From positions 7,130,001 through 7,194,000 of the forward strand of contig OU342631.1 in assembly GCA_910589415.1 (NCBI GenBank): a stretch of DNA of 64,000 bases, written 5' to 3'. A program made the translations under genes and the position numbers. This DNA comes from Malachius bipustulatus (taxonomy: Eukaryota; Arthropoda; Insecta; Coleoptera; Melyridae). The notes under the pieces were generated by a model that had not been told where the DNA came from, ran no database searches, and was given only the letters and a program-made list of their open reading frames with translations. Below, piece by piece: positions 13,035 to 24,999 of the stretch; positions within the stretch are counted from its first letter, which is position 1; each line of letters begins with the position of its first letter.

Positions 13035-13274
13035 TTTTTTTTTTTTTAAAAAAAAGGGGGGAGCATCGGTCTTCCCTATGTAGGTAAGACAAAGTCGCTC
13101 CACACCGGTAATATGAGTTTGGAGCCTCTTGCTCATACACTCAGCCTCAAGTATACCAAATAAATAGTAGAAACAACACAGACACCCAGAGCCTTCACTG
13201 AGAATCGAACTCAGTCCGACGGATCCAACGATCAAGCAGTTCTCGTTACTTAACCGCGAGGCCACGCCAGGCTC
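13035..13274 (-). mobile_element. tRNA-derived SINE with target-site duplications
   Basis: On the minus strand the head is tRNA-like: GAGCCT at the 5' end can pair with AGGCTC about 80 nt later, like an acceptor stem. An A box reads TGGCCTCGCGGTTAAG (13249-13264) and a B box reads GAGTTCGATTCTC (13200-13213), spaced as in a pol III promoter. A non-tRNA body follows, and the element finishes in an A-rich tail (the T run at about 13032-13047 on the plus strand). The 14-bp sequence GACAAGTTAGGTTT flanks both ends (13021-13034 and 13275-13288), the signature of LINE-assisted retroposition. The intact duplication suggests a fairly recent insertion. Confidence 0.88.
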
Positions 13275-13289
13275 GACAAGTTAGGTTTA

Positions 13290-16200
13290 TTGATGAGGTT
13301 TGACTTAATGCACAAGATTGAGAAGATAGTTTAGTTTTATTGGTAGGCATTGGTATAGGATATAGGTAAAACAGAAGGAAGATGAAGAAGTAGACAGAAT
13401 AAGCTGAATACACCCCCCTCCCCCCCTCCCGGATCAAATGGATATCATCCCTCGGTTAAAATTGCTGAAATTCAAATAATGTATTTACACCGATTAAATG
13501 TGTCCAAGGGCGTAAAGTGCATTTATGTATTGTATACAGTGTGATGAAAAATTGTTTTCTGTTTTTTTTTCTGTTCACAAAGATTAAAAATATTTGTCGC
13601 TTTATTACACTGGTAAAGACAAAGAAACAATTGAAAGTTTACGTCTTCCTACTCTTCCTCAGAAACAAGTCAAAAAATTAACTTGAAGGAATTCAGACGA
13701 ACATTAAGTAAAATATTCTGCTCGAAAACGATAGTCTACTGGGATAGTTTACTTTATAGTGGGATAGCTATATTACTACTGGGAAAGCCATTTTTTTTTC
13801 GAAACGGTTTGGGTGTGCCGTTCAAATTGAGGAATGATTTCCTTAGAGTTTTTTCTTGGCTTTTCAAATTCAATGACAGTTTTTCAGAAGCATCGTCAGA
13901 AAATTAACTTTTTCAACAATGAGCATGAAGGCAAAAATTTTCGAGTCCGGTCCTAGATTTTTAATTAACTCAGAAGGCGGTTTTGATAAGTTTCCGGGAT
14001 GCACCATCCCTAGTAAATTTCGGCAAAATATCTTCAACCGTGTAGTGTAACCTACCTTTTAAAATTGAGATCCTGCGTCATGCGCAGTAAATTCAGTAAC
14101 GTGGCCCCCTTAAACTGGATGCTTGAAAGAAAAGAACCTCTTTGACGTTTGAAATTATCAACTTGTCTGTCATGAATGACTCTGTTTGATTCCCGCTCTG
14201 AATGTTTGGTTTGAATTTAGATTATCCCGCCCTGACGTCTTGGATATTTGAATTTAAAAACAACATTACTTACTGTTTGTGATCGTGGTTTTTTCCTGTG
14301 TTTGTGGTTTTACCTGGGCTCGTGTTCGTCTAGTTTTCACCTTGTTTGGACCTTCCGTTTTGTTCGTAGTAACCTCTTACCTTGTTATTGGTTCTTTTGT
14401 ACACAGACATGAAGCAAAAGGTGGGAGATTTGAGATTAGTGAAACAAATGAATCTTAAAAACACCTAGTTTATTCTAAGAGAAACCTAGGAGTGCCTTAT
14501 TACGCTCGCTGGGATTCACGAGTAAAAGAGCGTGGCCGAGAAAACCTCGATCATTATCCCGAAATGAAAAGAATCAACGGTGGTTTGAAAAGCGTAGATC
14601 AATCGCAACTGTCACCAAAACTAATGAACCCTCTTTCATTCTGACTCATTTGCGCGAATCCTTTTAAACAGAAGCATTACCATAGAAATCTAGGTCTTCA
14701 AGATAACCATGGGAATGGGTTTTGTTAGTATGACAGTGTAACGAGGTCCTGTTAAGGAGGCTACCTGCCTAGAGTTGGAGGAGCCCCTGGTCCGAGGTCC
14801 TGTTAAGGAGGCTACCCGTTGGCTGTTTAAATGGCTCCTCTGGCAAGGACGAAAATGTTAGTTAGATTCACATAAGGCCCATACATTCGTAGTTCAATAG
14901 ATCGGTAAACAATTATCAATCAAAATGATCCACCCCTTTGAATTGAGTTTGACGAAGAACGAGAACTGACTTGTACGTTGATTGATTTCACAGAAAAATA
15001 AGAGAACCTGACTTTACATTTACAAAGATCAATTTGAAATCAAGATACATCATTTTCGATTGGACAGTTTTGTTGAATAATAAATATGTTCATGAAATAT
15101 AAATAAATAATCAAAAGAGTATAAGTCAATAAACAGAAATTAAATCAAGAATGTTCGGTAGACAATTTAAAATATGGTATCGATCAAGTAAATGGTTAAA
15201 TAAACGGCAAGTAAAATAAGAATAAAGAGCGAACATGTGACATGAGATAAAAGCATGGCAAGACATAATAAATAAGTAGGTACATAATTATAAAATGTGG
15301 ATAGTAGCAATTGATGGTTAGAAAATGGTTAGAACATATACAATAAAATGAAGCGAGTCGACTAAACATTATTCTGGAGATACACAAAATGGTTGGTTCG
15401 ATAGATGGTTCGGTTTGGTTACGTTCTCAGTAAATAGCATAAAATAAAATGTAAAAGAATTTAAATAAACATTTTGACACACACAGGTTAATAAATGCAG
15501 GCATGAATTGTAACATAAATGAATAGAGCAGAGCGGCCATGTGGTTTTTTAAAATATAATAAAATATAAGGTGACTCTAAGCACATGTTAGTTATCAGTT
15601 TGAATGATACATAAAATATGAGAAAGAAGTTCTTTATAGTTTGTTAATCCATTTCTAACAAAAGCCATGCATGTGTGTGAGAGATGTGATTAAAATAAGA
15701 TCGTTAAAAATAACCCTTCGTAGGTACCTACAGGAATGTGTAAGTTAATCATTCAATAAACTTTCTTTAAGTCAATTTTAGAATTTCCTATCATTATTTT
15801 AGAAATTATTATTCCTTAATCAAAACTCGTTATTTAGAAACTGTGGAATAAATTAATGTAAACAAATCTGTTGAATAAACTGCAGGTAAAAATGAGACAT
15901 GGCTGGTAAAACGTGACGAAATTCAACCCTAATTAATATGGAAGATTAATAATTTTGCCATTGAATTAAAATGAAAATAAAACAAGAAATAAATACAGAC
16001 CTTTGTTTTCTTTTGGCAACGACACGATTGCCACCTTCGACCATTCAAGAAAAAGTGATCTGAAAACACGAGGTTCCCAAAACAAAAGGCCGGAATCCAT
16101 TGGCAGACTAAAATGACATCTGACGTTTCTGAGTTTGAAAGCTTGACAACTGACATATCGAATACATAGAATATCAGTGAATGGAAGAAACTCTACGTTT

Positions 16201-17160
16201 TCGATTTTAACATGCGCATTGACATTTGTAAAGGCAATCTGGGTTACTTCAACCGTTTCATAAAAAATATCGGCTATCAAAGTTTTGTACTTGTGACATA
16301 AAACACCCTGTCACTTCATAACCAATCACAAAAAAAAAAATATTTTGTGGTTTTCGACCAGCTTTGAAGTCCGCTTATCACCATTGGTCTAGGAATCACC
16401 CTGTACATATAAAACCAAGAAGAAATAATGACTGATAATAAATACTGACCTGACCTGACCTGACGAATAATACTTTATACCTAAAATATTTTAGAACTTC
16501 TTTATGCCCTTGGATTTTACGCTCTATCATACAAATAATACATTTTAATCATAGTTAGAGATAGGAACTATAAACTTTTTCATATGACTACTATTGACAC
16601 TATTACAGTAGTTGTGTGATAACATTTTATTTCGATTATTATAAAGGAAATAATAAAAATCATAAGAATAAACTCACAGTTATATAATCTCCAATAAAAG
16701 CGAGGAGACGGTAGTATTATAGTACAGCTTAGTCCAATGTTTTGGTCTACTTTACTCCATTATCTCCTCGCTGTGGAGTGTCGACAATAAAGCCTTGCTC
16801 GATCACAATAGGGGATTTTGTATGGCTTATTAGCCATTATAGTGAACTGGATGGCACAATCGCTTCTTTTCTAGATATAGCAGCTTGTAGCCTGGTAGTT
16901 ACATAAATATAATTGCTCTGACGCAATCAAAAATGCCGGGTAAATGATTGCCATGATTTTCGTTCTGAATCTAATGAATAAAAAATTTACGGTCAAAATG
17001 GATATCATAATGGCGACTACTCGTAAATTGGAGTTTAAAAACGCTTGAAATCTATTGTGTCCGGTTTATTCCATCCAATGTGCTTAAAAATCATTTAGTA
17101 ATTTCGTTACCATTCAACTTCGAAACTAATTTTGAAAGTGAACTTTATACTCTAGGATAG
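13290..17160. other. Gene-free stretch with isolated repeat fragments
   Basis: Nothing codes here that I can recognise. A 24-bp direct repeat beginning CGAGGTCCTGTTAAGG occurs at 14742-14765 and 14793-14816 within a locally GC-richer patch (14050-14860) that may be old retroelement sequence. A CTGAC pentamer is repeated four times near 16445. ACCCTGT termini at about 16305 and 16400 suggest degraded foldback ends. Confidence 0.45.
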
Positions 17161-17530
17161 GATGAGTCAAATATGGATATGGAGCACCATTGGCGAATTA
17201 CAGCATTCGGCAATCCCCATCGACAACCGAACCCTGTGAAAACTCTCTAATTGTTGGCGACCGGGCATAAAGTATACACTCCTTTCTATCCCAGCACTTT
17301 TGCACCTTCAGGCAGGCATCCCCACAGGCCGCCCAACTTTGCTAAGGTTAACTAAAAAATGTGCTTGTCTGCTATTTCAATTAATTAGACAATTATAGTG
17401 ACCATCAAACCGGAGCAGGCGCGGCTGCGATCACTTTTCGATTACTTATTCACACCAATGATGCGGCCTAGGACTTGAACAAGCGGCCTGTGTCGCGTTC
17501 TGAAGTGCGACCGCGCGGCTAGACGCCATC
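17160..17530 (-). mobile_element. tRNA-derived SINE-like element
   Basis: Minus strand: a head with an A-box-like TAGCCGCGCGGTC (17509-17521) and a B box GTTCAAGTCC (17471-17480), about 40 nt apart as in a tRNA. A GC-rich body (GCAGCCGCGCCTGCTCCGG) follows and then AT-rich sequence. The B box fits GWTCRANNC. I found no clear tail or target duplication, so the lower border is uncertain; a tRNA pseudogene fused to unrelated repeat is an alternative. Confidence 0.5.
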
Positions 17531-18670
17531 TATCAGTGTGATCAGATAAAATATTAGAAGAATAATTCATATACCTTTTTATAATAGCTATTCGTGAGTA
17601 ATTAAAAAAGTTTTCGCAAGAATAATAGAATATGTGTCGAGGCAGGAAACTCCTTGAATGATGAAGCTCTGTACCCTGTACAAAAAATTAAAAATTCGGT
17701 ATTCATAATATTATTACTGAACAATGAATGAAAATATACAGTATGTTACAAAAAATAGATCAAGCACATAATTTTTGTCAAAATAATGGGATTTTGATGT
17801 TGTTTATGAAAGTATACTCAGTTGAAATTTGGCACATTCTTCTTTCATATGGCGCACTTTTTGCGAACTTTTGTTCACGCAGAGAATCGAAGCGCGAACT
17901 GAGGAAACAGGAGTTGTAGAGCACTTTGACCCCCCACCAACCCACTTTTTCCTGCGGACGTCTCTGGTTCAGAGTTCAGAGTCTGATTTACGAGATTTTG
18001 CAAAAGTAAGACATATTACCCAGGTGGAAATTCCAGCACTCAGGTTCATTAAAGTACGTCTGCGTTGACAGTGAGATCTCTATAAGGATGGACTGTTTCT
18101 TCGATTTCTGAGCATGGGGTCATTGGGGGAATATACCGTGCGAGTATTGAGGCTCTATACATAGACGAATTGCAATTAATAGTTTCTATGATAAATTGTT
18201 ACAATGGGACAGTTTCCATCGTAGATTGTTTCAATAGAATTGCTTGCAACAATATCAACAATGAAGTAGGTATCTAAGGTAACTTATTAAAATAGACCAT
18301 AACAATTTCCCTATGTATAATCGTTCAGTATTTTAACGTAATCGTATTATAGGAGAAATATTTTGTCTATGTATTATTATTTGTCCCAAGTACTCGCACG
18401 GTATAATAAGGTATAAGGAATACACATTTTTATCCTTGCATAGATTCTGCGAGGTGCAGTAAAATTCATATACCTAGTTAGTATTCTTGCGGAAAAGGGT
18501 GTGGGCGCCTATATCTTAGATTAAGTATTATTGAACAGTGTTGAACAAATATGCTTTATATAGTTTTGTTTGTTTGTCATTTTTGATCATCAACTAAAAT
18601 TAATATCAACATATCAGTCACAAATCACCGCAAAAGTCAACTGCTGACATATGTCTATGGTTTATTAGTT
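17531..18670. other. AT-rich stretch, no gene seen
   Basis: Only short chance frames; no domain, repeat end or RNA signature that I can support. Confidence 0.4.
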
Positions 18671-18681
18671 TTCTTTGGTAA

Positions 18682-18768
18682 CTAGAAGCCGCTCATTAGA
18701 TCGCGATCGTCACCATGGCCGCCCCCTCCACCGTGGCCGCAACCGCGGCCGCTGCGGTTTGATGACCG
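18682..18768 (-). CDS. Candidate glycine-rich terminal exon
   Basis: A 90-bp GC-rich patch stands out from AT-rich surroundings. On the minus strand a possible splice acceptor (ATAATAG just above 18768) opens exactly 29 codons: an arginine/serine start, then GCGHGGGGGHGDDRD and a short tail to a TAG stop (18682-18684). An AATAAA signal follows 15 bases later (plus-strand TTTATT, 18661-18666). Glycine-rich tails with RD pairs are known from RNA-binding proteins, but nothing ties this to a named family. The polypyrimidine tract before the acceptor is weak. The plus strand of the same patch also encodes an SR/RD-rich run, so base composition alone might produce the look. Upstream exons would lie at higher coordinates and were not found. 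Confidence 0.25.
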   Translation of the reverse strand, partial: RSSNRSGRGCGHGGGGGHGDDRDLMSGF

Positions 18769-18769
18769 C

Positions 18770-19810
18770 TATTATATTTCGAAACTACCCCTCTGTGTCA
18801 GGAATGTGTCCCAGTCTGGGGTGCTTGGGCCAGAGAACCAAAATCGAATCCTCTTTTTGGATAATGAATAGCACGAAATATTTTCAACAATATTTGGCAA
18901 CAAAAATTGGCAAACGAAGCCGAAGGCCGAAACAGGCTTCATGAAGGTTCGTGAAAACTTGCTTTTAATTGTCTCTAAATAGCTTTAAATGGCAACATTA
19001 TGAAACTTATTGAGGCCGGAGGGCGAGAGTTTGACAAACGTCAAAGTGCTAAAACACTTCTTATGCAATGTGTGACGCACAAGATTTTTTGTAAAAGCGC
19101 CAAGAAACAACAATTTAATTATGAGTTTTATGTCGTAAAGAAGTATAAATTTAGGAACTCTTAGAGATTGGTATTTTATATTGTCATATTGTCAAAGTGA
19201 CAGGCTTCATGAAGGTTCATTATTATTTGCTTTTGATTGCCATTTATGTCACTTTTAGGCACTTGTGCTTAAAAAAAATCATTTAAACACTAAAATGACT
19301 TAAATTGAAACTTTATGAAATGATTTAACAAAAATAATATATTTACAAATCGATAACTGGATGCGCGCAAATTAATAAAAAATGATTATTGAATGAACAT
19401 TTCGAATAATTTAATAATTAAAGTCAAGTGTCTGTTCTACTGATTGCGAGTTATTATTTCCACTTCCAGTTTCTCCACTGAAAATTGCATCAAATAGGAT
19501 AAATTTTAATAGCTATTTATACAGTTCTACTGAAATGGAAAGTAAAACAAGTGACAAGTTTGTCCTGGTGCACTCCGTACAATGTATTTTTATAATAGTA
19601 CATGAAAACAAACTTTATAGATTTAATCTATAGTAAGTAAAGTTCAATTCCGATGTGTGATTACCTTTTCTTTGAATATTCAGTAGAATAAACATTGACA
19701 GTTCGACACAAGTAAATCGATCAGGCATATTGTGATCAAGTCTGCACTTTAACGATAGAATATTGCGACATCTACAAACAGACAAGAAAGCAGATCTGAA
19801 AGGTACGACA
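18770..19810. other. AT-rich stretch, no gene seen
   Basis: No supported gene. The part just before 19816 could be LTR sequence of the element whose primer site is described next, but no terminal repeat was found. Confidence 0.35.
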
Positions 19811-19815
19811 ATCGT

Positions 19816-19868
19816 TGGCGCAGTCGGTCGAAACTACAGAGGAATCGATATGCGGAAGGTAGGATTCC
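19816..19868 (+). mobile_element. Interrupted tRNA-Ser-type primer binding site, LTR-element relic
   Basis: TGGCGCAGTCGGT at 19816-19828 matches the first 13 bases of the primer site used by many insect Gypsy-type elements (complement of a serine tRNA 3' end). The expected continuation, GGTAGGATT, appears about 30 bp later (19858-19866) instead of directly after it. GGT occurs at both junctions, as if a short segment had been inserted with a 3-bp repeat. Moderately GC-rich sequence continues to about 20045. No gag or pol frame was recognised. Confidence 0.4.
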
Positions 19869-20045
19869 TTCTGTCTCCTACGAAATGAATCTCTTTCTGT
19901 CACAATGCAAGTTCGCCAACCCTTAACTGCGTTACGGCGACCCTCTATTGTTTCCGCACATCCGGCCGTCCGGAGATTGATTCCTTTCCCCCGAGGAATC
20001 ATTGAATTTTGGCTCGACTCGAACTCCTCCCTGCGTTCCCGTTCT

Positions 20046-21760
20046 TAAAGTAAATATTATCTTTTTCTCCCTTTATATGTTTGGGGATTAGATATTTATT
20101 AGATTTTCCTTCTGCAGTATTATAATAAGGTTATAAGTAATTCTTAAATATGAAAAACCTTTTACAGATGTTGAATATGGGATCCAATAATGGCTGTTTT
20201 ATTTGGCTTACATCAAACAATGAAATTGACTCCAAGCAAGAAATATTCATTTTGTAACGACACAAAATAACTACAATATTATTACTATAAAGAAGAGACG
20301 TCTTATTTTAATTGTTTGAAATAGCTGCGACTTTACAGTAATCATGTATGTTTTTAATATAACAAAGATTCACGAATAAAGTTAAAACGTTAATTAATTA
20401 ATTAATGGTGGCTTTTAGGTTTCTTTGTCACTTAAATTCCCAGAGAATTAGGTAAAGTTTGCCGTCAGTTTCAGCTTGAATTATACTTAATAGACCACTT
20501 ATACTCATTTCCCTAAGTTCTCAAAACTTAGAAACTTGCATTATAAGATCTTACACAAGCCATTATACGACTTCTTTCTCAGAAGTATACAGATGTTTCT
20601 AAAGGAGAGTTTTAGAACTCTACAGCTTAGGTACTTAGGTAATACCTGTTTAATAAATTAAACAGCTGAAGCGACATCAAGAGAGAATCAGGAATATCAA
20701 TGTTTACCAAATTTATAAATGAAATTTAGAGGTGATGATAGCTTATAGTACGGATGATGGACCTAGTAGTAAGTAATTATATACGGGGTTTCCAGGTTCA
20801 ATACTGGCCATAGGAAAAATTTTCTGCATGACCTGGACCTGGAGGGGTGAAAATGGTAAAAAATAAAATAAGAATTTTGTACATCATAATGACTAATAAA
20901 ACTGAGTTCAGTTTGAATATTAACTGTATAAAAGCAATATTGGCAACTTAAGATCACAACACGTTTCATACAGGGTGAGTCATGAGGAACTTAATAAACT
21001 TCTACCATATGTAGAGTCCCTTAAGGGGAATATCATGTGACCCTTAAAAAGTTTCCCTTCTCTGGTAATATACAGAGTGATTTGTGAATTTTTTAAAATA
21101 TTTATTTGGCTATTATAATATGGATCATTAGAATTTTCTAACATTTTGGTGCAACTGTTATTTAGCATTCGATCGGCGGTCTCTAAACTTCAAAAATGCA
21201 GGACCGGCTTAAGAAAAATTGATTGGAAGAATTCGTACTAAGAAGTTCATCCTGTATGTGATTTAAAAAATGTAATTATTGATGTTAAAAGCGCACAAAT
21301 TGACAATGAAAACTATGTATGTGAATTTTTTGTCTCTCTTTCGTAGCTTTTTTTATAAACGATCGAATCTGATAAAAACTGAAAAGCCACCATGTCATTT
21401 ATACATTAGTATTGTCATAATTTAAAGTAAACGTTTTAAATTGCAGATATTCTAACTAAAATAAGTACCTGTAGCCTAAGTTAACATTGCTTTAATTACA
21501 TCGTTTAATTACACTTTGTGTTATTCCAAGACCGAGCTAAATTATTTATAAATTTTTACTTTTTAAACAAAAGTTCGCTCTGCATATTTTTTTAGCCTGA
21601 ATATCAAATCAAACTACTCTATTAATTTAAACACGAGGCCATAAAAAATTATTAGAAATGTTTTATTACGTTAAGACTTCATGTCGATGAATTATTTTTT
21701 CATTGTGAACTTATTTTTTTTTAAATTTTGTATGTTTTCATTCTTATGTACCTACCTAGC
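20046..21760. other. AT-rich stretch with foldback termini
   Basis: No gene recognised. A TACAGGGTGAGTCATGAGG terminus at about 20970 and a CATCCTGTATG sequence near 21248 may be the ends of one degraded foldback element. An ACGGGGTTTCCAGG end is at 20784. Confidence 0.4.
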
Positions 21761-21763
21761 CCG

Positions 21764-22454
21764 GGAGTGGTCGCTAGGTGAGCATTTAGCTCACTATTGT
21801 CTTTAAAGTGTAATTATTCTGTTACTTGAACTCGTACAATCTTGTCGATTTTTCTAGCTTAGTTTATAGCCTTAAGAAGAAACATGGAAAGGATTTTATT
21901 TCATACTAATACATTATAACTAGATAAACGCTTGGTTACCGTAACTATAAACATACTCATAACTCCCTTGGGACTGTTATGAATCCATAACTCCCTCTAA
22001 TATTACTATTGGTTTAATTCTGGTAACCATTGGATGTTGCTTTTGTTATTGCATTGTTGGTTGAATATTTGGATTTCATCATATGTCATTTTCTATGAAC
22101 TTTCCAGCTGATATATCCATGGTAATCAATAATCATGCTTACTCAATTATTAAAAACTTTCGTTTAATTTTAAAAACCAACAGATTTCGTTTTTATATTT
22201 CATTTTATATGAAATAAAATAAATTATGTATCACGGGAGTTATTAGATGTTAATAACCTCGGGCAACTGAACAATCCCTCGGGACTAACGTCCCTCGGGA
22301 TTGCAATATGTTGCCCTCTGTAATTAACATCCTCATAACTCCCTTGATACATAAATAACTATTGTAATGAAAATCGGATAAATTTATTTTTTATGGACGC
22401 TTCATTCACCGCAGTTGCAGCTACGCGAGCTAAACGCTCATTAGCGACCACTCG
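21764..22454. mobile_element. Foldback element with GAGTGGTCGCTA termini
   Basis: Left end GAGTGGTCGCTAGGTGAGC at 21765 and right end, read on the other strand, GAGTGGTCGCTAATGAGCG ending at 22453, about 690 bp apart. A third copy of the terminus (AGCGAAACGCTCGCTAGCGACCACT) is split around 23145-23170. Inside is a smaller palindrome at 22229-22352 with ends TATCACGGGAGTTAT and ATAACTCCCTTGATA. Its centre AATCCCTCGGGAC-TAAC-GTCCCTCGGGATT is a near-perfect stem with a 4-nt loop. Non-coding. Confidence 0.6.
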
Positions 22455-22712
22455 TGTCACTCAACTGCTCTTATGTTTAGGTCTGCTAGCCATATGCAAG
22501 GGTTGCTGTAATTTCTTTACCTGAAGTTATTTGTTGTTTTTATTATAATATTTGATGAATTTTATGGTATATGGTATTAGCTTAGTTAAGAATCGAATCA
22601 GTTTGTGTTATTTAATGTAAAAAAATCCTATAGTTATAGGCCAAAAAAATGTATATTAGCAAGTTAACATTATTCCCCCTTATTTTAAAATACCTACAAC
22701 AAATATTGCTAA

Positions 22713-23094
22713 TACAGGGTGTTCGGTGATCGGAAAGCCAAAATAAAATTTCATATTATACAAAACCACATCATGGGCGTAAAAAAAAACAACTTTGTCC
22801 TCATCGGGCTTCATTCAGGAAATATTTCCAAAAATGTAAAACTAAAACATCTACCTATAAATATTTTATTTTTTTCAGTACTTAGACAGCCAAATTAAAA
22901 TTTCATTAAAAATTTAATTAAATTTAAATTTTTATTTGTTTTATTAAAAAATAATAACATTTTACAGGTAGGCTTTGTTAAGGAAATACTCAGCCAAAAA
23001 AAAAAGATACCGCCTGATCTGGAAATTCTTTTTTATGCTTCTAATGCGGTTTTGTAAATTTAATTTTAGATGTCCGATCACCAAACACCCTGTA
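22713..23094. mobile_element. CAGGGTG foldback (Tc1/mariner-like MITE)
   Basis: Ends CAGGGTGTTCGGTGATCGGA and, on the other strand, CAGGGTGTTTGGTGATCGGA, each flanked by TA, about 380 bp apart. The TA flank is the target-site signature of the Tc1/mariner superfamily. No transposase is encoded. Confidence 0.75.
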
Positions 23095-23099
23095 TTGTA

Positions 23100-24120
23100 A
23101 TTCAAAGTGCTTTTTATTGCACATTTGCTAGTTGATTTTACATGGGAGCGAAACGCTCGCTAGCGACCACTGTCTAGTTTTAGTTTTTTTTTTTTTTTTG
23201 TATTTCGTATGATTGTTCGTTATGTCACATACATAGTTTTGGTGTTGTTATTGTTTCGTCTTATCTGGCTACGGCGTTCGGCCATTTGCACATTTTTCAG
23301 TTTTGGGTCCTTCTGAGATGCTAACGCTCTCGAAATCACATCACACTAAATTCAGCTTTCTAGCCTAGATAACTAGAGAAGCATGTTTTATAAAATTTTT
23401 TCCTGTTTTTTCCCCTTTTCTTTTTTTTTTGCTTTTTAAATATATTTGTTTTTACTTAGGTACCTATATAATTTCATGTATTCACTTATTTATTTACTAA
23501 TTTGTTTATTTGTTTTTCTATTTTTATATATTGTATATTTTTTCTTTCTTTTTTTTAGTTACCTACTATTTTATAATTTTTTTTCATCCATTTATTTATT
23601 TTTGTTTTGTTTTTATTTATTTATTATTCATTATGTTTTGTTATTTATTATTGTGTTTTTTTCTTTACGTCACTATAGAAAATTTTAATCACATAACAAA
23701 CGGAACTTATCGAGTCGGGGACAACAGCACAGGTCAGGTCATCCATAGTCTTCTATTGTAATTGGGATGGTGATAAGGAATAATTGTCAGTTTAATTAGT
23801 AACAGGTTACTTTATGTTGGATGGTTAGTTTTTTTTTTAATTTTTTGTTTATGAAAATTTTATTTTTTAATTTTAGTGGTATAGTAAATTTTCATTTTGG
23901 TTTATTGATTTGAAATAGTTTCAGCTATAAGCAACTCTCTATAAGATTCATAGAAGGGAACGGTAAAGGGTGTTTAATGTTAAAAAAAAATAAATACATT
24001 TTTTGCATGGGTAGCTACAGAACGACAGAATATGTTTTTATGAATTTTTTTGTATTTTTTTTTCTTTTAATTAGTCCAATTTATATTATTACGAAAGATA
24101 ATTCGTGTGTGTAATTTGAA
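23100..24120. other. T-rich low-complexity DNA
   Basis: The core at about 23390-23690 is almost pure T/A on the plus strand (TTTATTTATT-type runs). Its hydrophobic open frames are composition artefacts. No gene or RNA recognised. Confidence 0.6.
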
Positions 24121-24121
24121 C

Positions 24122-24690
24122 CAGGGGCGTACCTTGCGGTAAATAAGGGTTCACCTTTTTTGCCCTCAATTTTTACGCCACTGGATGAATTCTTGTTTTG
24201 ACATCATTTTCAAAAATCTAGACCTTCTTGTACAAAAATACATGAGGTTTGGTATTTAGATTCTTGACAGTTTTTGAGATAAGTACGTAAGTACGATTTA
24301 GACATTCGAGAATAACAAAAATTTATTCGCTTACCTGTTTTTCAACTTAAAAAAAAATACAGATTTGACGTTGAATTTCTTTATCTCCAAATCTCTCGAC
24401 TACTCAAAAATTCTTACCATGTTTTCTAGCGCTATAAGCTCAACTTTTTTTTTTGTTTTATTTATTTTTTTTACGTTATTTTTATATGTAAATATTACTG
24501 AAGTTTCACCTATTTAATTGTACATATCTCAAAAAATGTTGAGAATTCACACAACAAAGCTTATATCCATTTTTTGTACCAGGAATGTCTTGATTTTGGA
24601 AAAATATATAAAAACCAGAATTCATCCAGCGGCGTAAAGATTGAGGGAGGTGGTAAAAAAAGGTGGAGTCCTATCTGCCATAGGTCCCAT
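24122..24690. mobile_element. Foldback with CAGGGGCGTA end (hAT-like MITE candidate)
   Basis: The left end CAGGGGCGTACCTTGCGG resembles hAT-type termini. Inner arms CCCTCAATTTTTACGCCACT (24162-24181) and their complement around 24612-24650 are inverted, as are GGATGAATTCTTG and CAGAATTCATCC. The right outer end is diverged, and no 8-bp duplication could be verified. Confidence 0.45.
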
Positions 24691-24756
24691 AATAAACTAA
24701 AATAATTGAAAAACGACACAAAAAATCATAGAAAATATTAAGCCGTTTTGGAGCTA

Positions 24757-24999
24757 TACCGGGTGACTGATCATACCTCTGTATATATGTATAGGACATT
24801 GTCTAATAATATAAAAGAGTTTTCGTGTTAACGAAATTAATAGATGCATATTGTCAAAGTATTTTTACAAAGTATAAATTCATAGAAATATTAGGGATAC
24901 GTCAAAATACTTTATCAATAGGCTACAATTAATTTCGTTAACATGGAAAATATTTATTAGACAATGTTCTATGTACAGAGGTACGTCAGCCACCCGGTA
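24757..24999. mobile_element. CCGGGTG foldback, 243 bp
   Basis: Near-complete inverted repeat: left TACCGGGTGACTGATC..., right on the other strand TACCGGGTGGCTGACG... Both continue with CATTGTCTAATAA and GTTAACGAAATTAAT. TA flanks both ends. Same terminus style as the CAGGGTG elements. Confidence 0.75.

Noticed and set aside
16440..16465. Repeated CTGAC units as a telomere-like repeat
   Set aside because: Only four units, and not the arthropod TTAGG repeat; a minor microsatellite.
18675..18944. Plus-strand frame with an SR/RD-rich start
   Set aside because: It arises from the same short GC-rich patch as the minus-strand exon candidate and continues into ordinary AT-rich sequence with no domain or splice support.
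23446..23761. Hydrophobic open frames of about 80 codons
   Set aside because: Composition artefact of a T-rich low-complexity tract: mostly F, L, Y and I codons.
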